Notes: generated from the sequence alone by a model not told the origin. Shown: positions 1-9,166, numbered from the stretch's first letter. The stretch is DNA of 64,000 nucleotides from Paenibacillus tritici (GCF_013204885.1 NZ_JABMKX010000016.1:1-64000), one strand, 5' to 3'. Numbers and translations: made by a program.

Positions 1-109
1 ACGGTAGGGTTACCCCTGCTGCTCCAAGACTCGCTATTGGTGGCGTGGCTTTCGCCTTTCCAAGCAGGGATTCCACCTGCTAAGTTACTCAACCTAGGCT
101 CGGTCGCTC
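1..109 (-). ncRNA. Possible 5' end of a group II intron or other structured RNA, cut by window edge
   Basis: Read on the minus strand, this segment is dense in short hairpins: AGCAGG paired with CCTGCT around 62-80, GGC-GAAA-GCC around 45-57, and a GAGCGACC start near 109 that recalls the GUGYG 5' end of group II introns. The words AATAGCGAG and GGCGAAAGCC resemble domain I of bacterial group II introns, from memory of that family. There is no reading frame. The rest of the element, including any reverse transcriptase gene, would lie outside the window. It could instead be another structured RNA or an insertion-sequence end. Confidence 0.3.
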
Positions 110-113
110 TATT

Positions 114-228
114 CTGTACAACTAAATCTGCCCGAATGGGTGAGAAACCGGGTACAGGCGGCAGTATAATTGCATGAAATACAGCTAAACTGCGATTCAG
201 CGGTATATCGGACAATTTAGTTGTACAG
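114..228. repeat. 14-bp perfect inverted repeat with 87-bp spacer
   Basis: CTGTACAACTAAAT at 114-127 is exactly mirrored by ATTTAGTTGTACAG at 215-228. The spacer has no gene. The repeat abuts the structured segment at the left edge, so it may be the insertion target or a terminal repeat of a mobile element. From 229 to 352 I see no gene or clear signal. Confidence 0.6.
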
Positions 229-352
229 AGTGCAATTAAGCATACTACTTGCACCATAATCGGGACACGGCAAACCTTCAAGCATGCGATTGGTTATAGT
301 GCCATGCATGTAACAACAGTGAACAGGAATGCTCACCGCTTGAACTGCGTGG

Positions 353-2128
353 TTACGGTGCGTATGGATCAACGGTAAGCTGAACCGGAGGCTGATTGCC
401 TGCCGCCAGCACAATGTTCCGCACCCGGGCCCAAGGCTCCCGCGGCACCTCACGGTCTTCTCTCTCGGAGTCCTCGATCTGCACCGTATCCAGCAGCCTG
501 CGGACATCGCCCGCTTCGGCAGCTTCGTCCAGACAGATCACCGCCCAGCCCGCTTCCAGGCGGGGCAACGCCAGAACGGTGCTGTCCCCGGAATAGAGGA
601 CCTGGCGGAGCCTGATCCTCCCTTCCTCCCGCACCACTGTGACAGGCAGTCCGGCGCGGGCCTCCGCCCCGGCACCAATACCCCTCAGCGCTGTGACCGC
701 CACTGCACAGCCCGGATAATGCAGCACCAGCCATTCCCGGTCTCCGGCTGTATTCATTACACGCGCTATCTCTCCGTCATAGCGGTGGATAACCCATTCA
801 TCTGTAAGCTCCGCTGCCCGGTTATGCAGCCGGGTCATGCTGCGGACCACCAGCAGGGCATTCCCCTGCTGGGCCGAACGTGTCTCCACCTCCGGGTACA
901 GCGGCTCCGCAAATAGCGCAGGCATCAGATAGGCCGTGCGGTAATCCTCCGCCGGATGTGTGCGCACGGCTGCGGAATCATCCACGTACCAGCGGAGATA
1001 GGACACCTGCTGGTCCCTTACGCTGAAGCTGACCGGGAAGCTCTGCCAGCCCAGCCCCCAGGCGGGATGCTGGTAGCTTCCGGGCATGACCGGGAAGCGG
1101 TTGATGCTGCCTAGGCGGGTATGCCGCCCGATCCAGGTATAGGAACGGGCGGCATCGAATATCCGCTCCTCAAGAACCCTGGGTACCGGCTGCGCAGACG
1201 GAGAGTCTTTTCCTTGAAGGAAATCTTCCTCGAACAGGAGCAGCGTCGCCGCATCATTAAGCGAGAAGTTCTGCTCTGCCAGACGGCCCAGCCCTGTCAC
1301 CCCCGCAATCGGCCACAGCAGGCTTGCCCGCTTCGTCTCTCCCCGGAAGTTATAGCTGCGGATAGACGGAACCAGCTCCTCCCCGTCATGGAAGACAAGA
1401 ATGTTCTTCAGTGTCTCCATCCGTTCTGACAGCCGTCCGGCCAGCTCCTGGTCATGCTGCTGAAGTACAGAACCGGCAATCCTCAGCGCGTTCATCATCA
1501 CCCCTTGATAGACCAGGCTGATGTTCTCCCCCCAGCCCCAGCCCCGGCGGACCGTATATTCTTCCCATCTGCGGAAGTATCCGGTTGCGGTCTCCAGATA
1601 CGCAGGCTCCTCCAGGAAGTGGGCGATGGCCAGCAGCATCGCGCCGTCGCTCATCGTCTTGTTCGGGTAGAACAGCTCCGGTGCCCGGCATTCCTTGGAG
1701 AACCAGGCCGCCGCATGGCTGAACATCCGCCCGATCACCTCCAGGTGACTGGCCGGCAATACACCGGGAGCACAGAGGCGTACAACGACAAGCGGCATGA
1801 GGATGAAGAATGCCGCATTGGAATCCTGAATCACGCTCTCCTCCCGGTACCAGAGGAACCCTCCGTAATCGTGATGCTCCGGGTCTGTAAACTGCAGCCC
1901 GGCAATGGCTTCAAGCATCTCCAGCCCGGCCTGTTCATCCAGCCGGCCCAGCAATGTGCCGTAAGCATAATACCCCGCCGAGAACCGGGCTTCGTGGCAG
2001 TACGGCAGCTTGGAGACCTGCCGGGTATGACCCGGCCAGTCGTAGCGGACCAGCCCCTCCTCGACTACAATATCCTCCGAGGCAGTAGCATAGCTCTGCT
2101 CCAGAATCTCTCTGACCTGATTATTCAA
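353..2128 (-). CDS. Unknown carbohydrate-locus protein, 591 aa
   Basis: I do not recognise the family. The protein has no signal peptide or membrane segment, so it is probably cytoplasmic. The first ~320 residues are helix-rich with aromatic and acidic patches (for example WGWGENISL), as in alpha/alpha toroids of lyases and glycoside hydrolases. The rest looks beta-rich (repeated WVIHRY, VTVVREEG type strands), as in the C-terminal sandwich of some polysaccharide lyases. It lies 32 bp downstream of the binding-protein gene and is last in the operon, so an intracellular role on the imported glycan is likely. The frame opens with TTG at 2128, close behind a GGCGGAG purine run. Function is inferred only from context. 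Confidence 0.6.
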   Translation of the reverse strand: MNNQVREILEQSYATASEDIVVEEGLVRYDWPGHTRQVSKLPYCHEARFSAGYYAYGTLLGRLDEQAGLEMLEAIAGLQFTDPEHHDYGGFLWYREESVIQDSNAAFFILMPLVVVRLCAPGVLPASHLEVIGRMFSHAAAWFSKECRAPELFYPNKTMSDGAMLLAIAHFLEEPAYLETATGYFRRWEEYTVRRGWGWGENISLVYQGVMMNALRIAGSVLQQHDQELAGRLSERMETLKNILVFHDGEELVPSIRSYNFRGETKRASLLWPIAGVTGLGRLAEQNFSLNDAATLLLFEEDFLQGKDSPSAQPVPRVLEERIFDAARSYTWIGRHTRLGSINRFPVMPGSYQHPAWGLGWQSFPVSFSVRDQQVSYLRWYVDDSAAVRTHPAEDYRTAYLMPALFAEPLYPEVETRSAQQGNALLVVRSMTRLHNRAAELTDEWVIHRYDGEIARVMNTAGDREWLVLHYPGCAVAVTALRGIGAGAEARAGLPVTVVREEGRIRLRQVLYSGDSTVLALPRLEAGWAVICLDEAAEAGDVRRLLDTVQIEDSEREDREVPREPWARVRNIVLAAGNQPPVQLTVDPYAP

Positions 2129-2160
2129 CTCCGCCCGCCCCCTATGCTGGAATTCACCAA

Positions 2161-3825
2161 TTACTCAGCCGCGCTTAGCTGCTTGCCCATCTCATAAATA
2201 TCCTTCAGCATGATAGCATCCGCTTTATTGTCCTGATACCAGGTTGCATAGAACTCATCGACCTTGGTTCCGCCGGCCTTCTCCCAGACTCCCTTGGCTT
2301 CCTCAATGAACTGGTCCACCGAAGCCGGATCGGGGCTGACGATGGCCTGCATGGCCCGGTCAAGGATCGTCTTATTCGCATTGGTGTTGATCTGGGTCAG
2401 GTCCTGCGGCAGCAGCGGCAGGAAGGCCTTTTGCGTAATGCCGACAATCGGGCGGTCCGGGTTCATGTACAGCTTCTCGGCCATTTCATAGATTGCGATG
2501 AAATCCTGTTCAGCCGGTGTAGGGTTCACCTTGTTCTTCAGCCCGTAATTCTTGCCGATCAGCGGAGTGAGCATCCCCATATCACGGTTGTACTCCAGCT
2601 CCTTCTTGTTTTTCTCCGGATCAATCACCTCAGCCCGGCCGTCGGCGGTTTTGTTGTAATGCACGCCTTCAATACCGTTCTGAATCGTGGTGGTGTATTT
2701 CTCTGTAACCATGAAATCAATCATCTTCATCACGGATTCCGGGTCTTTGGCCGCCGCATTCACCATGCCGGTCATCTGGATCGGAGAGGTCAGCGTCGGG
2801 CTGAACTGGCCGAATGCTGTCGTCGGCAAGGCAATCGGAATCACCTCGGCCTCAGGGGAGTTCTTCTTCAGCGTCTCATAAGTGCTGACATCGGCACCGT
2901 TGCCGCCGTAAATCCCCAGCTTGCCAGAGATCCAATCCTGCTTCTGCTTCTCGCCGTTCTTATCCGTGACGAAATCCTTATCCACCACACCCGCTGCATA
3001 CAGCTCCTTCTGGAAGGAGATTGCCGCCTTGATCCGGTCCCAGTCATGTACAACCTTGTCATTCTCCAGTACCCAAGGATATTGGTCTTCGCCGAACAGC
3101 GTAAATCCGGTGCCGAACATGTTGTTCAGAATAATCCCGGCTACAAAGCTGAGTCCGGTTCCCTGCGTATCCGCTTTGCCGTTGCCGTCCGGGTCCTGCT
3201 CAGTGAACGCTTTTGCCACCTTCAGCAGCTCCTCCGGGGTAGTGGGAACCTCTAAGTTCAGCTTTTTGAGCCAGTCATTGCGGATAAACAGGTAATGCTG
3301 CGGGCCGAACTGGATCGGACGCCCCACCGTGTACAGCTTGCCGTCCGCCATTGTGCCTGCCTTGCGCAGCGCCGGATACTTCTCCAGCATCGCCTTATAT
3401 TCCGTACTGCTGCCCGCAATCAGGTCATCCAGCGGAAGGAGCTGCTTCTGGTTGTAGAGCTGCCCCTGGTAAGCGGTATCAAATTCAAAGATCAGGTCAG
3501 GGGCAGACTTCGACGCGAACAGCACATTGAACTTTTGCAGGGATTCAAAACGCGGAACCGTAACGTATTTGACGTTCACCGGCCCGTTCTCATTGACCCA
3601 CTTCGTCCAGCGGTTGTCGCTCATCGTCCCCTCTTCAGCCGGTACCGTGCCGCGGTCATACAAAGAGACGGTGATGGACCCGCGTTTCCCGGAGGCTCCT
3701 TCCTTGTTCGACTCTCCGCCCGGGGAAGCAGCATGATTGCCGCCGCAGCCTGTGACAGCGATAACGAGCATCAGGGTGGCTGCTCCGGCAGCGGTTTTTT
3801 GGCTAAGCCATAGTGGTTTGGACAT
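2161..3825 (-). CDS. Extracellular sugar-binding lipoprotein (LplA-like)
   Basis: This is the solute receptor of an ABC importer for an oligosaccharide, anchored on the outer face of the membrane. The N-terminus is a lipoprotein signal: short basic start, hydrophobic segment, then a lipobox ending VTGC, followed by a Gly/Ser/Asn linker. The 554-residue length and the segment around DDLIAGSSTEYKAML fit the large family-1 binding proteins that pair with LplB/LplC permeases. The start at 3825 has GGAGGG nine bases upstream. It follows both permease genes. No ATPase is encoded here; such systems usually share an MsmX-type ATPase encoded elsewhere (family knowledge). Confidence 0.9.
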   Translation of the reverse strand: MSKPLWLSQKTAAGAATLMLVIAVTGCGGNHAASPGGESNKEGASGKRGSITVSLYDRGTVPAEEGTMSDNRWTKWVNENGPVNVKYVTVPRFESLQKFNVLFASKSAPDLIFEFDTAYQGQLYNQKQLLPLDDLIAGSSTEYKAMLEKYPALRKAGTMADGKLYTVGRPIQFGPQHYLFIRNDWLKKLNLEVPTTPEELLKVAKAFTEQDPDGNGKADTQGTGLSFVAGIILNNMFGTGFTLFGEDQYPWVLENDKVVHDWDRIKAAISFQKELYAAGVVDKDFVTDKNGEKQKQDWISGKLGIYGGNGADVSTYETLKKNSPEAEVIPIALPTTAFGQFSPTLTSPIQMTGMVNAAAKDPESVMKMIDFMVTEKYTTTIQNGIEGVHYNKTADGRAEVIDPEKNKKELEYNRDMGMLTPLIGKNYGLKNKVNPTPAEQDFIAIYEMAEKLYMNPDRPIVGITQKAFLPLLPQDLTQINTNANKTILDRAMQAIVSPDPASVDQFIEEAKGVWEKAGGTKVDEFYATWYQDNKADAIMLKDIYEMGKQLSAAE

Positions 3826-3882
3826 ATGAATGTGACCCTCCTAGAATGATGTTCTTGTAGTTACGGATATGAGCAGCAAGGA

Positions 3883-4758
3883 TCAGCCTTTGATGGCCCC
3901 GATGGTTACGCCTTTGACAAAATACCGCTGCAGCAGCGGATACACAACCAGCATCGGAATGACCATCACCATAATCCCGGCGGCCTTGATGCCCTCCGGT
4001 GTAATATTGACGGCCTCCTGCGAGTTCATCGTATTCAGCTCCTGCAGGACAGACTGGCTCTTAACCATCTGCTGGATGAGCACCGTCAGATTGATTTTCT
4101 CCGGACTGTTCATATAGATCATTACATTGAAGAACGAATTCCAGTAATACACGCCGTAAAAGAGTCCGATCGTCGCCAGCACAGGCAGGGACAACGGCAG
4201 AATAATTCCTGCCAGCAGCCGCCATTCGCCGGAGCCGTCAATTCTGGCCGCTTCCACCAGCTCCTCCGGTATGTTCTCGAAAAAAGACCGCATGATCATC
4301 ATATTATAAGTGCTGACCAGAGCGGGCAGCCATAGTGCCGCGTAGGAATCCACCAGCCCGAGACTGCTGACCACAAGATAGGTCGGGATGAGGCCGCCTG
4401 TGAACAGCATCGTGAACACAATCGCCAGGGTCAGCGTGCGTCTTCCGTAGAAGTCACGGCGGGACAAGGGATAGGCGGCGAAGATCGTGAACAGCATGCT
4501 GGCCGCCACACCGACCAGAGTAATCAGGAGACTGTTGCCAAAAGCACGCACCACCGGCGTTCCCTCGAACAGCATGGTATACGAGCTGATGGTGAACTCC
4601 ACCGGCCATAACGTGACAAAACCGGAGAGTACGGCATCCTTGCCGCTGAGGGACAGGGAGGCCAGATGGAGCAGCGGCAGCAGACACAGAATGCCTGCGA
4701 GCGTCAGCAGCAGATAATTGAAGCCGTAGAATACCTTTTCACCTTTTGTACTTTGCAT
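3883..4758 (-). CDS. Sugar ABC transporter permease, LplC/CUT1 type
   Basis: One of two membrane subunits of the importer. The 291 residues carry about six hydrophobic segments. The EAA loop that contacts the ATPase is visible as EELVEAARIDGSGEWRLL. The C-terminus QRYFVKGVTIGAIKG is the usual ending of LplC-type permeases. AGGAGG precedes the ATG by five bases. It starts 12 bp after the other permease gene stops and is followed by the lipoprotein gene, so the three are co-transcribed. Confidence 0.92.
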   Translation of the reverse strand: MQSTKGEKVFYGFNYLLLTLAGILCLLPLLHLASLSLSGKDAVLSGFVTLWPVEFTISSYTMLFEGTPVVRAFGNSLLITLVGVAASMLFTIFAAYPLSRRDFYGRRTLTLAIVFTMLFTGGLIPTYLVVSSLGLVDSYAALWLPALVSTYNMMIMRSFFENIPEELVEAARIDGSGEWRLLAGIILPLSLPVLATIGLFYGVYYWNSFFNVMIYMNSPEKINLTVLIQQMVKSQSVLQELNTMNSQEAVNITPEGIKAAGIMVMVIPMLVVYPLLQRYFVKGVTIGAIKG

Positions 4759-4770
4759 AGTGTCCTCCTG

Positions 4771-5742
4771 TTACCACAAGCCTTTATTGAAGCGCCGGGC
4801 AATGGCGTTGGAGATCAGCACCAGAGTCAGCGCCACGAGGGAATCGAACATTCCCAGTGCAGCGGTCAGGCTGAACTGCCCTCCCTGTAGTCCTATCGCG
4901 TAGATGTACGTACTTATAACCTCCGAGATCCCCGATACAATCGAGTTCTGCAGCACGTATACATGGTCGAACCCTACCTCCATCACCCGTCCCATGGCGA
5001 GAATCAGCATGATGACGATGGTCGGGCTGATCCCGGGCAAAGTGATGTTGCGGATCTGCTTCCATTTGCCCGCCCCGTCCATACTCGCCGCTTCATAGAG
5101 GCTGGGGTCAATGGACGTCAGTGCAGCCAGATAGATAATCGCATTGAAGCCCGCATCCTTCCAGATGCCCGAGCCAAGGAAGATGGATACCCAGGACCAC
5201 TCCTCGAAGAGGAACGGAAACGGCTTGCCAAACAGCTTCTCCACCAGCACATTGGCGACACCGGTCTGGGCGAAGATCGTTACCACCAGCCCTCCGACAA
5301 TGACCCAGGAGAAGAAATACGGCAGGTACACTAACGTCTGAACGGATTTTTTGAAATATTTGTTACGGACTTCATTCAGCATAATCGCCAGGGCAATCGG
5401 GAACGGAAAGCTGACCAGCACTGACAATATACTAAGCACAAGCGTATTGCGGATAATCTGCACCGATTGTGCCTGGGTGAACAGATTGGTGAAATTGTCC
5501 ATGCCGACCCACTGGCTGCCCCATACCCCCTCATAGAAGGTATAATTTTTGAAGGCAATGACCAGTCCCAGCATGGGCGTGTATTTGAAAATGATATAGA
5601 ACGCGATAACCGGAACGAACATGACCCACAGCGGCAAATTGTTCTTGAACCGGCGGGTCTGCCAGAAGCGTTTGCGTCTGCTGCCCGTCTGCCGGGGAGT
5701 GTCCATCCGCAGCACCGCTTCGCTGGCTGAATTCGCTTTCAT
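4771..5742 (-). CDS. Sugar ABC transporter permease, LplB type
   Basis: Partner membrane subunit of the LplC-like protein. It has a cytoplasmic basic N-terminus of ~35 residues, then six hydrophobic segments, and an EAA loop seen as PSLYEAASMDGAGKWKQI. The segments FKYTPMLGLVIAFKNY and the end NAIARRFNKGLW are typical of the LplB family. AAAGGAG lies eight bases before the ATG. It follows the SGNH gene after a 156-bp gap that may hold a separate promoter, though I see no convincing one. Confidence 0.92.
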   Translation of the reverse strand: MKANSASEAVLRMDTPRQTGSRRKRFWQTRRFKNNLPLWVMFVPVIAFYIIFKYTPMLGLVIAFKNYTFYEGVWGSQWVGMDNFTNLFTQAQSVQIIRNTLVLSILSVLVSFPFPIALAIMLNEVRNKYFKKSVQTLVYLPYFFSWVIVGGLVVTIFAQTGVANVLVEKLFGKPFPFLFEEWSWVSIFLGSGIWKDAGFNAIIYLAALTSIDPSLYEAASMDGAGKWKQIRNITLPGISPTIVIMLILAMGRVMEVGFDHVYVLQNSIVSGISEVISTYIYAIGLQGGQFSLTAALGMFDSLVALTLVLISNAIARRFNKGLW

Positions 5743-5898
5743 CTCGGTGTCTCCTTTCGCTTGCCTGCCTTTGCTTGTGACACCTGTTACTGTTGATCTG
5801 AAATGGCCGTTTCATGTCCTCACCATAGCCGCTCCAGCCGGTTAGAGCAATATTCAGTTTACCTGTTAATCGCCGCAGAACCCTTATGCAGTCTGGGG

Positions 5899-6939
5899 TT
5901 AGAGGATTCCGCCCAGCTCCCGGGCCAGATTCTCCCCCATCCGGATATGTCCGTCATCCCCGGGATGAATCAGATCACAGGACAACCCGCTAAGGTCATC
6001 CAGCACCCGTTCTCCTTCAATCAGGTGCAGCTTGGGGTGGGACAGACGCTCTACATGGCTGCGCAGAATGTCGTTGAACCGGCTGTCCTTCTCCGCAATC
6101 CCGCTGCCGGGGAACATGGCAAAGTTGGGGTAGATCGTAATGACCGCCACCGGCTTCTCCGGATGCCCGCTTACCAGCCGGTCCAGCAGATAGCCGGTCC
6201 GCTCGCGGAATTCGTCCGCCGACAGGTGATCCCGCATATTCACACCCAGCTCCAGGGTCATGAACGACCAGTCCTGCTGCGCCGCCAGATAATTGCTCAT
6301 CTCCCGTTCACAGTGGCAGGAGCCGCTCATGCCCAGATTCAGCACATCGGCAGCCAGCCTTCTTGCCGCTTGGCCGATGTACGGCAGGCTGCTGTTCTCT
6401 CCATGGGTAATGGAGGAGCCGTAAGCGATCCAGCGCTTCAGCGGGGTCTCCCCCTTCTGAGGCGGGCGGAGCGGATGGCCGAAGGTCTCGATGCCGCTGA
6501 CCACGCAGGCATACCGTCCGAAGCAGATCCGCCATACCTCCGGCGCAAAGCCTGTGCCCATCAGCCGCTTGCGGTCAGCCATCGCCAGCCGCGGCGGCTC
6601 GCTTAACTGGAGCGTGCGGATCGTCCCCGCCTGAAGCTCATGCCTGGAATGGAACAGCCCGCCCTTGAACACGGTCACACAGCCATCCGTCTCCGGCAAA
6701 GACAGGGTTACCCGGATATTCGGGGCCGCTGTGACGAAACGAAGCTCGCAGCCGCCCGCTTCCCCGGCGATGAACCGGCCCCGCTCATTCAGATGCTCCC
6801 TGACGCTGCGGGGAACACGGCGCAGATACACGCCATTCCCTGCTGCCGGCTCCAGCTCAGCGACGTTATGGAACGCAATCCGGTCCAGTCCCGGCAGACC
6901 CCTGGTGCTGGCGGAATTAATGCTGGAGGAATTATACAT
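5899..6939 (-). CDS. SGNH/GDSL-type hydrolase with N-terminal beta domain
   Basis: Probable carbohydrate esterase that removes acyl (often acetyl) groups from a sugar chain. Residues 1-160 look like a beta sandwich. The SGNH domain follows, with nucleophile Ser176 in YGSSITHG, the block II glycine in LGMSGS, Asn234 in LGVNMRD, and the Asp322/His325 pair in DLIHPGDDGH. All four SGNH blocks are intact. There is no signal peptide, so it should act on imported material. Its ATG overlaps the stop of the upstream GH105 gene by 8 bp, which implies translational coupling and a joint role in unsaturated, acylated uronide breakdown. Confidence 0.88.
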   Translation of the reverse strand: MYNSSSINSASTRGLPGLDRIAFHNVAELEPAAGNGVYLRRVPRSVREHLNERGRFIAGEAGGCELRFVTAAPNIRVTLSLPETDGCVTVFKGGLFHSRHELQAGTIRTLQLSEPPRLAMADRKRLMGTGFAPEVWRICFGRYACVVSGIETFGHPLRPPQKGETPLKRWIAYGSSITHGENSSLPYIGQAARRLAADVLNLGMSGSCHCEREMSNYLAAQQDWSFMTLELGVNMRDHLSADEFRERTGYLLDRLVSGHPEKPVAVITIYPNFAMFPGSGIAEKDSRFNDILRSHVERLSHPKLHLIEGERVLDDLSGLSCDLIHPGDDGHIRMGENLARELGGIL

Positions 6940-7999
6940 GCTTCATCGCCTCCACCAGCAGCAGGAGGGTCATGGATTGCCCGTAGGGCATCGGGCAGAC
7001 GGGGATCTCCCGGTAGTCCTGAAGCGTAGCGCCCATGCCCGTCCCGTAAGATACTCCCTGTACGATCCCTTCTTCGTCAATCTGCCCCAGCACATAGTGA
7101 AGAGCTGCCATGGCAGGCTGGCGGCAGCTCTCATCCAGCAGCCCCTGCCGGACCGCCTTCAACATGCCATAAGCAAAAGCGGCGGTAGCCGAGGTCTCCA
7201 GATAGGAGCTGCTGTCGTCCAGCAGGGTATGCCACGCGCCCTCCGACGCCTGGAGCTCGTTCAGCTTGCGCACCTGCCGCTCCAGTGAAGAGAGTAGGAA
7301 GCTGCTCACACCCGGCGGCAGCTCCACCATCTCCAGATAATCCACCAGCCCCGCCGTATACCACGAGTTGCCGCGCGCCCACAAGGCCCGGGCAAAGTGA
7401 TGGCCCCCCTCGAAGGTCCATCCGTGGAAGAATAGTCCTGTGACAGGATCAGTAAGGTACTTGAGATGGACGAGAAACTGGCGGATACTCTCCTGGATGC
7501 ATTCCTCCTCCTTCAGTACAATCCCCATCCGGGCTACGAACAGCACCGTCATATACAGGGTGTCATCCCAGAGCTGCCCGGGATTCGGGCTGCCCGTAAC
7601 CTCATGCTGAATGCCCGCTTCCTCTGTGCGGGGCATCTCATTCAGCACATAATCCAGCCATTCCCGGCACAGCTTCAGATAATCCGCGCGTCCGGTCTCC
7701 TCCGCCAGATAGCTCAAGGTTAGCATCGGGCACATGGTATTGACGTTTTTCACCGGAATACCCCCGTCAAGCTTGCTGTCGAACCAGCCGGTCAGGTAGT
7801 GCAGAATCTCCTGCTCCCCGGTTTCCCGGTAATAGCTGTATAAGGCAAATAATCCAACCCCCTGCGGCCATTCCCAGTTGTCCATCGAGATGATGCCAAT
7901 GGGCGCCGTTTCCTGAATGGAGCCTCTCATATCCTTCATCCGCTCAATGACGCGGCCGATATGCCCTTTGAGTACGGTCCGTGATACGGTCTTCATCAT
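6932..7999 (-). CDS. GH88/GH105-type unsaturated glucuronyl or rhamnogalacturonyl hydrolase
   Basis: Removes the unsaturated uronic acid from the non-reducing end of oligosaccharides made by polysaccharide lyases. It resembles YteR/YesR. The (alpha/alpha)6 barrel signatures are visible: DNWEWPQGVGLFAL near the start, ILWDDTLYMT-like QLWDDTLYMTVLF in the middle, then FFHGWTF and WARGNSWYTAGL. I place the start at 7999, where AAGGGGG precedes two adjacent ATGs; the frame stays open to a TTG at 8098 without an RBS, so a longer form cannot be excluded. At 355 residues it has normal length. First gene of the operon. Exact substrate (rhamnogalacturonan, ulvan or other) is not readable from sequence. 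Confidence 0.88.
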   Translation of the reverse strand: MMKTVSRTVLKGHIGRVIERMKDMRGSIQETAPIGIISMDNWEWPQGVGLFALYSYYRETGEQEILHYLTGWFDSKLDGGIPVKNVNTMCPMLTLSYLAEETGRADYLKLCREWLDYVLNEMPRTEEAGIQHEVTGSPNPGQLWDDTLYMTVLFVARMGIVLKEEECIQESIRQFLVHLKYLTDPVTGLFFHGWTFEGGHHFARALWARGNSWYTAGLVDYLEMVELPPGVSSFLLSSLERQVRKLNELQASEGAWHTLLDDSSSYLETSATAAFAYGMLKAVRQGLLDESCRQPAMAALHYVLGQIDEEGIVQGVSYGTGMGATLQDYREIPVCPMPYGQSMTLLLLVEAMKHV

Positions 8000-8182
8000 G
8001 TTCCCCCTTGTGAATGTCCTGACCAGGGCCTGTTGCTGCGCGGATACCCTGTTCGCCACCTCAGTGTAGTCAAGCGGCGCAATGCCGTCCATTAACAAGA
8101 ATCTTGCTAATCGCTCTCTATTCTGGCATTGTTCTTATTGGAGCCGTATTCAGTTGGAGGAGTACATGAGTAGAAGGAGTAC

Positions 8183-8359
8183 ATGCTCACGAACACTTTC
8201 TATATAGATTGGACCTGTAAATTTAATAATGGGAGAAGTGACTTAGAGGAAGCCGCAGACTGGCAGCGCCCGGAAGAGCAAGGCCTCTGCGGAGTCAGGA
8301 ACAAATCCCGCATTATAAATTTCCAGTTCAATCTACATAAGAGAAATCAGGGAGGGTAA
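8183..8359 (+). CDS. Candidate small ORF, 58 aa, inside a structured leader
   Basis: An ATG at 8183 preceded by AAGGAG runs for 58 codons to a TAA six bases before the deacetylase start. A second, even shorter ORF (MSRRSTCSRTLSI, 8167-8208) begins just upstream behind GGAGGA. The 58-aa product has two Cys and no recognisable domain. The same bases form a long imperfect hairpin, so either the RNA fold or the peptide could be what matters. Coding is uncertain. Confidence 0.3.
   Translation: MLTNTFYIDWTCKFNNGRSDLEEAADWQRPEEQGLCGVRNKSRIINFQFNLHKRNQGG
8205..8335 (+). promoter_or_regulatory. Long imperfect hairpin leader upstream of deacetylase gene
   Basis: Two ~30-base arms at 8205-8234 and 8306-8335 are nearly complementary (TAGATTGGACCTG against CAGTTCAATCTA at the outer end). 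Inside, TGACT 8239-8243 pairs with AGTCA 8293-8297 and CCGCAGA 8253-8259 pairs with TCTGCGG 8286-8292. No run of T follows, so it is not an ordinary terminator. It may be a regulatory leader RNA or a small MITE-like insertion. Confidence 0.55.
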
Positions 8360-8365
8360 CAGGTA

Positions 8366-9166
8366 ATGAGAATCAAGTTTGATCTTTTCCCCGGCGGTGT
8401 TGCTAAAGCGCTCACATTAAGCTGGGATGATGGAAGAATCCACGACAGACGTCTTGTGGAGATCCTTAACGGGCATGGGCTGAAGGGCTCTTTCCATTTG
8501 AATTCGGGGTTCTTCGGCAATGAAGGCTATATCACGGAAGACGAAGTGGCTGCGCTCTATGAGGGACATGAGATTTCAGCACATACCAGCACTCATCCTT
8601 TCCTCTCCATGACTCCGCGTGAGGGCATCGCCGAAGAGATTCTGAAGGACCGCAGACATCTGGAGGCAATCGCCGGTTATCCCGTAAGGGGCATGTCCTA
8701 TCCGTTCGGCAACTACAGTGATCAGGTGCTGAGTGTGCTTCCGGCGCTGGGGATTGAATATTCACGCACAGTGAAGTCGCATGGCAACTTCAGCCTGCCG
8801 GACAATCTGCTGGCTTGGCATCCTACCTGCCACCACAAGGAGATGCTGGACCTGGGCAAGAAGTTCCTGGAGGAGCAGCCCCGGTTCCCGCATATGCAGC
8901 TGCTGTATGTCTGGGGACACAGCTATGAATTCAACGACGACGGCAACTGGGAGGAGCTGGAGCAGTTCGCCGCTATGATGGGCGGCCATGCAGAGATCTG
9001 GTATGCCACCAATATCGAGATCGCCGACTACCTGTCCGCTGTGCAGGGACTGCGCTTCTCCGCTGCCCAGGATATGGTCTATAACCCGTCGGCAGTGGAG
9101 GTATGGATCTCCGTAGAGGGCGAAGCCTGCCGGATTCCCGGAGGGGCAACGGTACGGTTGGGTTAG
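8366..9166 (+). CDS. Polysaccharide deacetylase-like (NodB-homology, CE4 family) protein
   Basis: Predicted metal-dependent deacetylase acting on N- or O-acetylated sugars. The NodB motif 1 is LSWDDGR, where the first catalytic Asp and metal Asp lie side by side. HTSTHPFLS gives the two metal histidines of motif 2. SYPFGNYSD is motif 3. Later YVWGHSYEFND supplies the C-terminal histidine. There is no signal peptide, which is unusual for cell-wall deacetylases and suggests an intracellular or locus-specific role. Length is 266 residues. GGGAGG lies ten bases before the ATG. It is transcribed away from the uronide operon behind the structured leader. Confidence 0.85.
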   Translation: MRIKFDLFPGGVAKALTLSWDDGRIHDRRLVEILNGHGLKGSFHLNSGFFGNEGYITEDEVAALYEGHEISAHTSTHPFLSMTPREGIAEEILKDRRHLEAIAGYPVRGMSYPFGNYSDQVLSVLPALGIEYSRTVKSHGNFSLPDNLLAWHPTCHHKEMLDLGKKFLEEQPRFPHMQLLYVWGHSYEFNDDGNWEELEQFAAMMGGHAEIWYATNIEIADYLSAVQGLRFSAAQDMVYNPSAVEVWISVEGEACRIPGGATVRLG

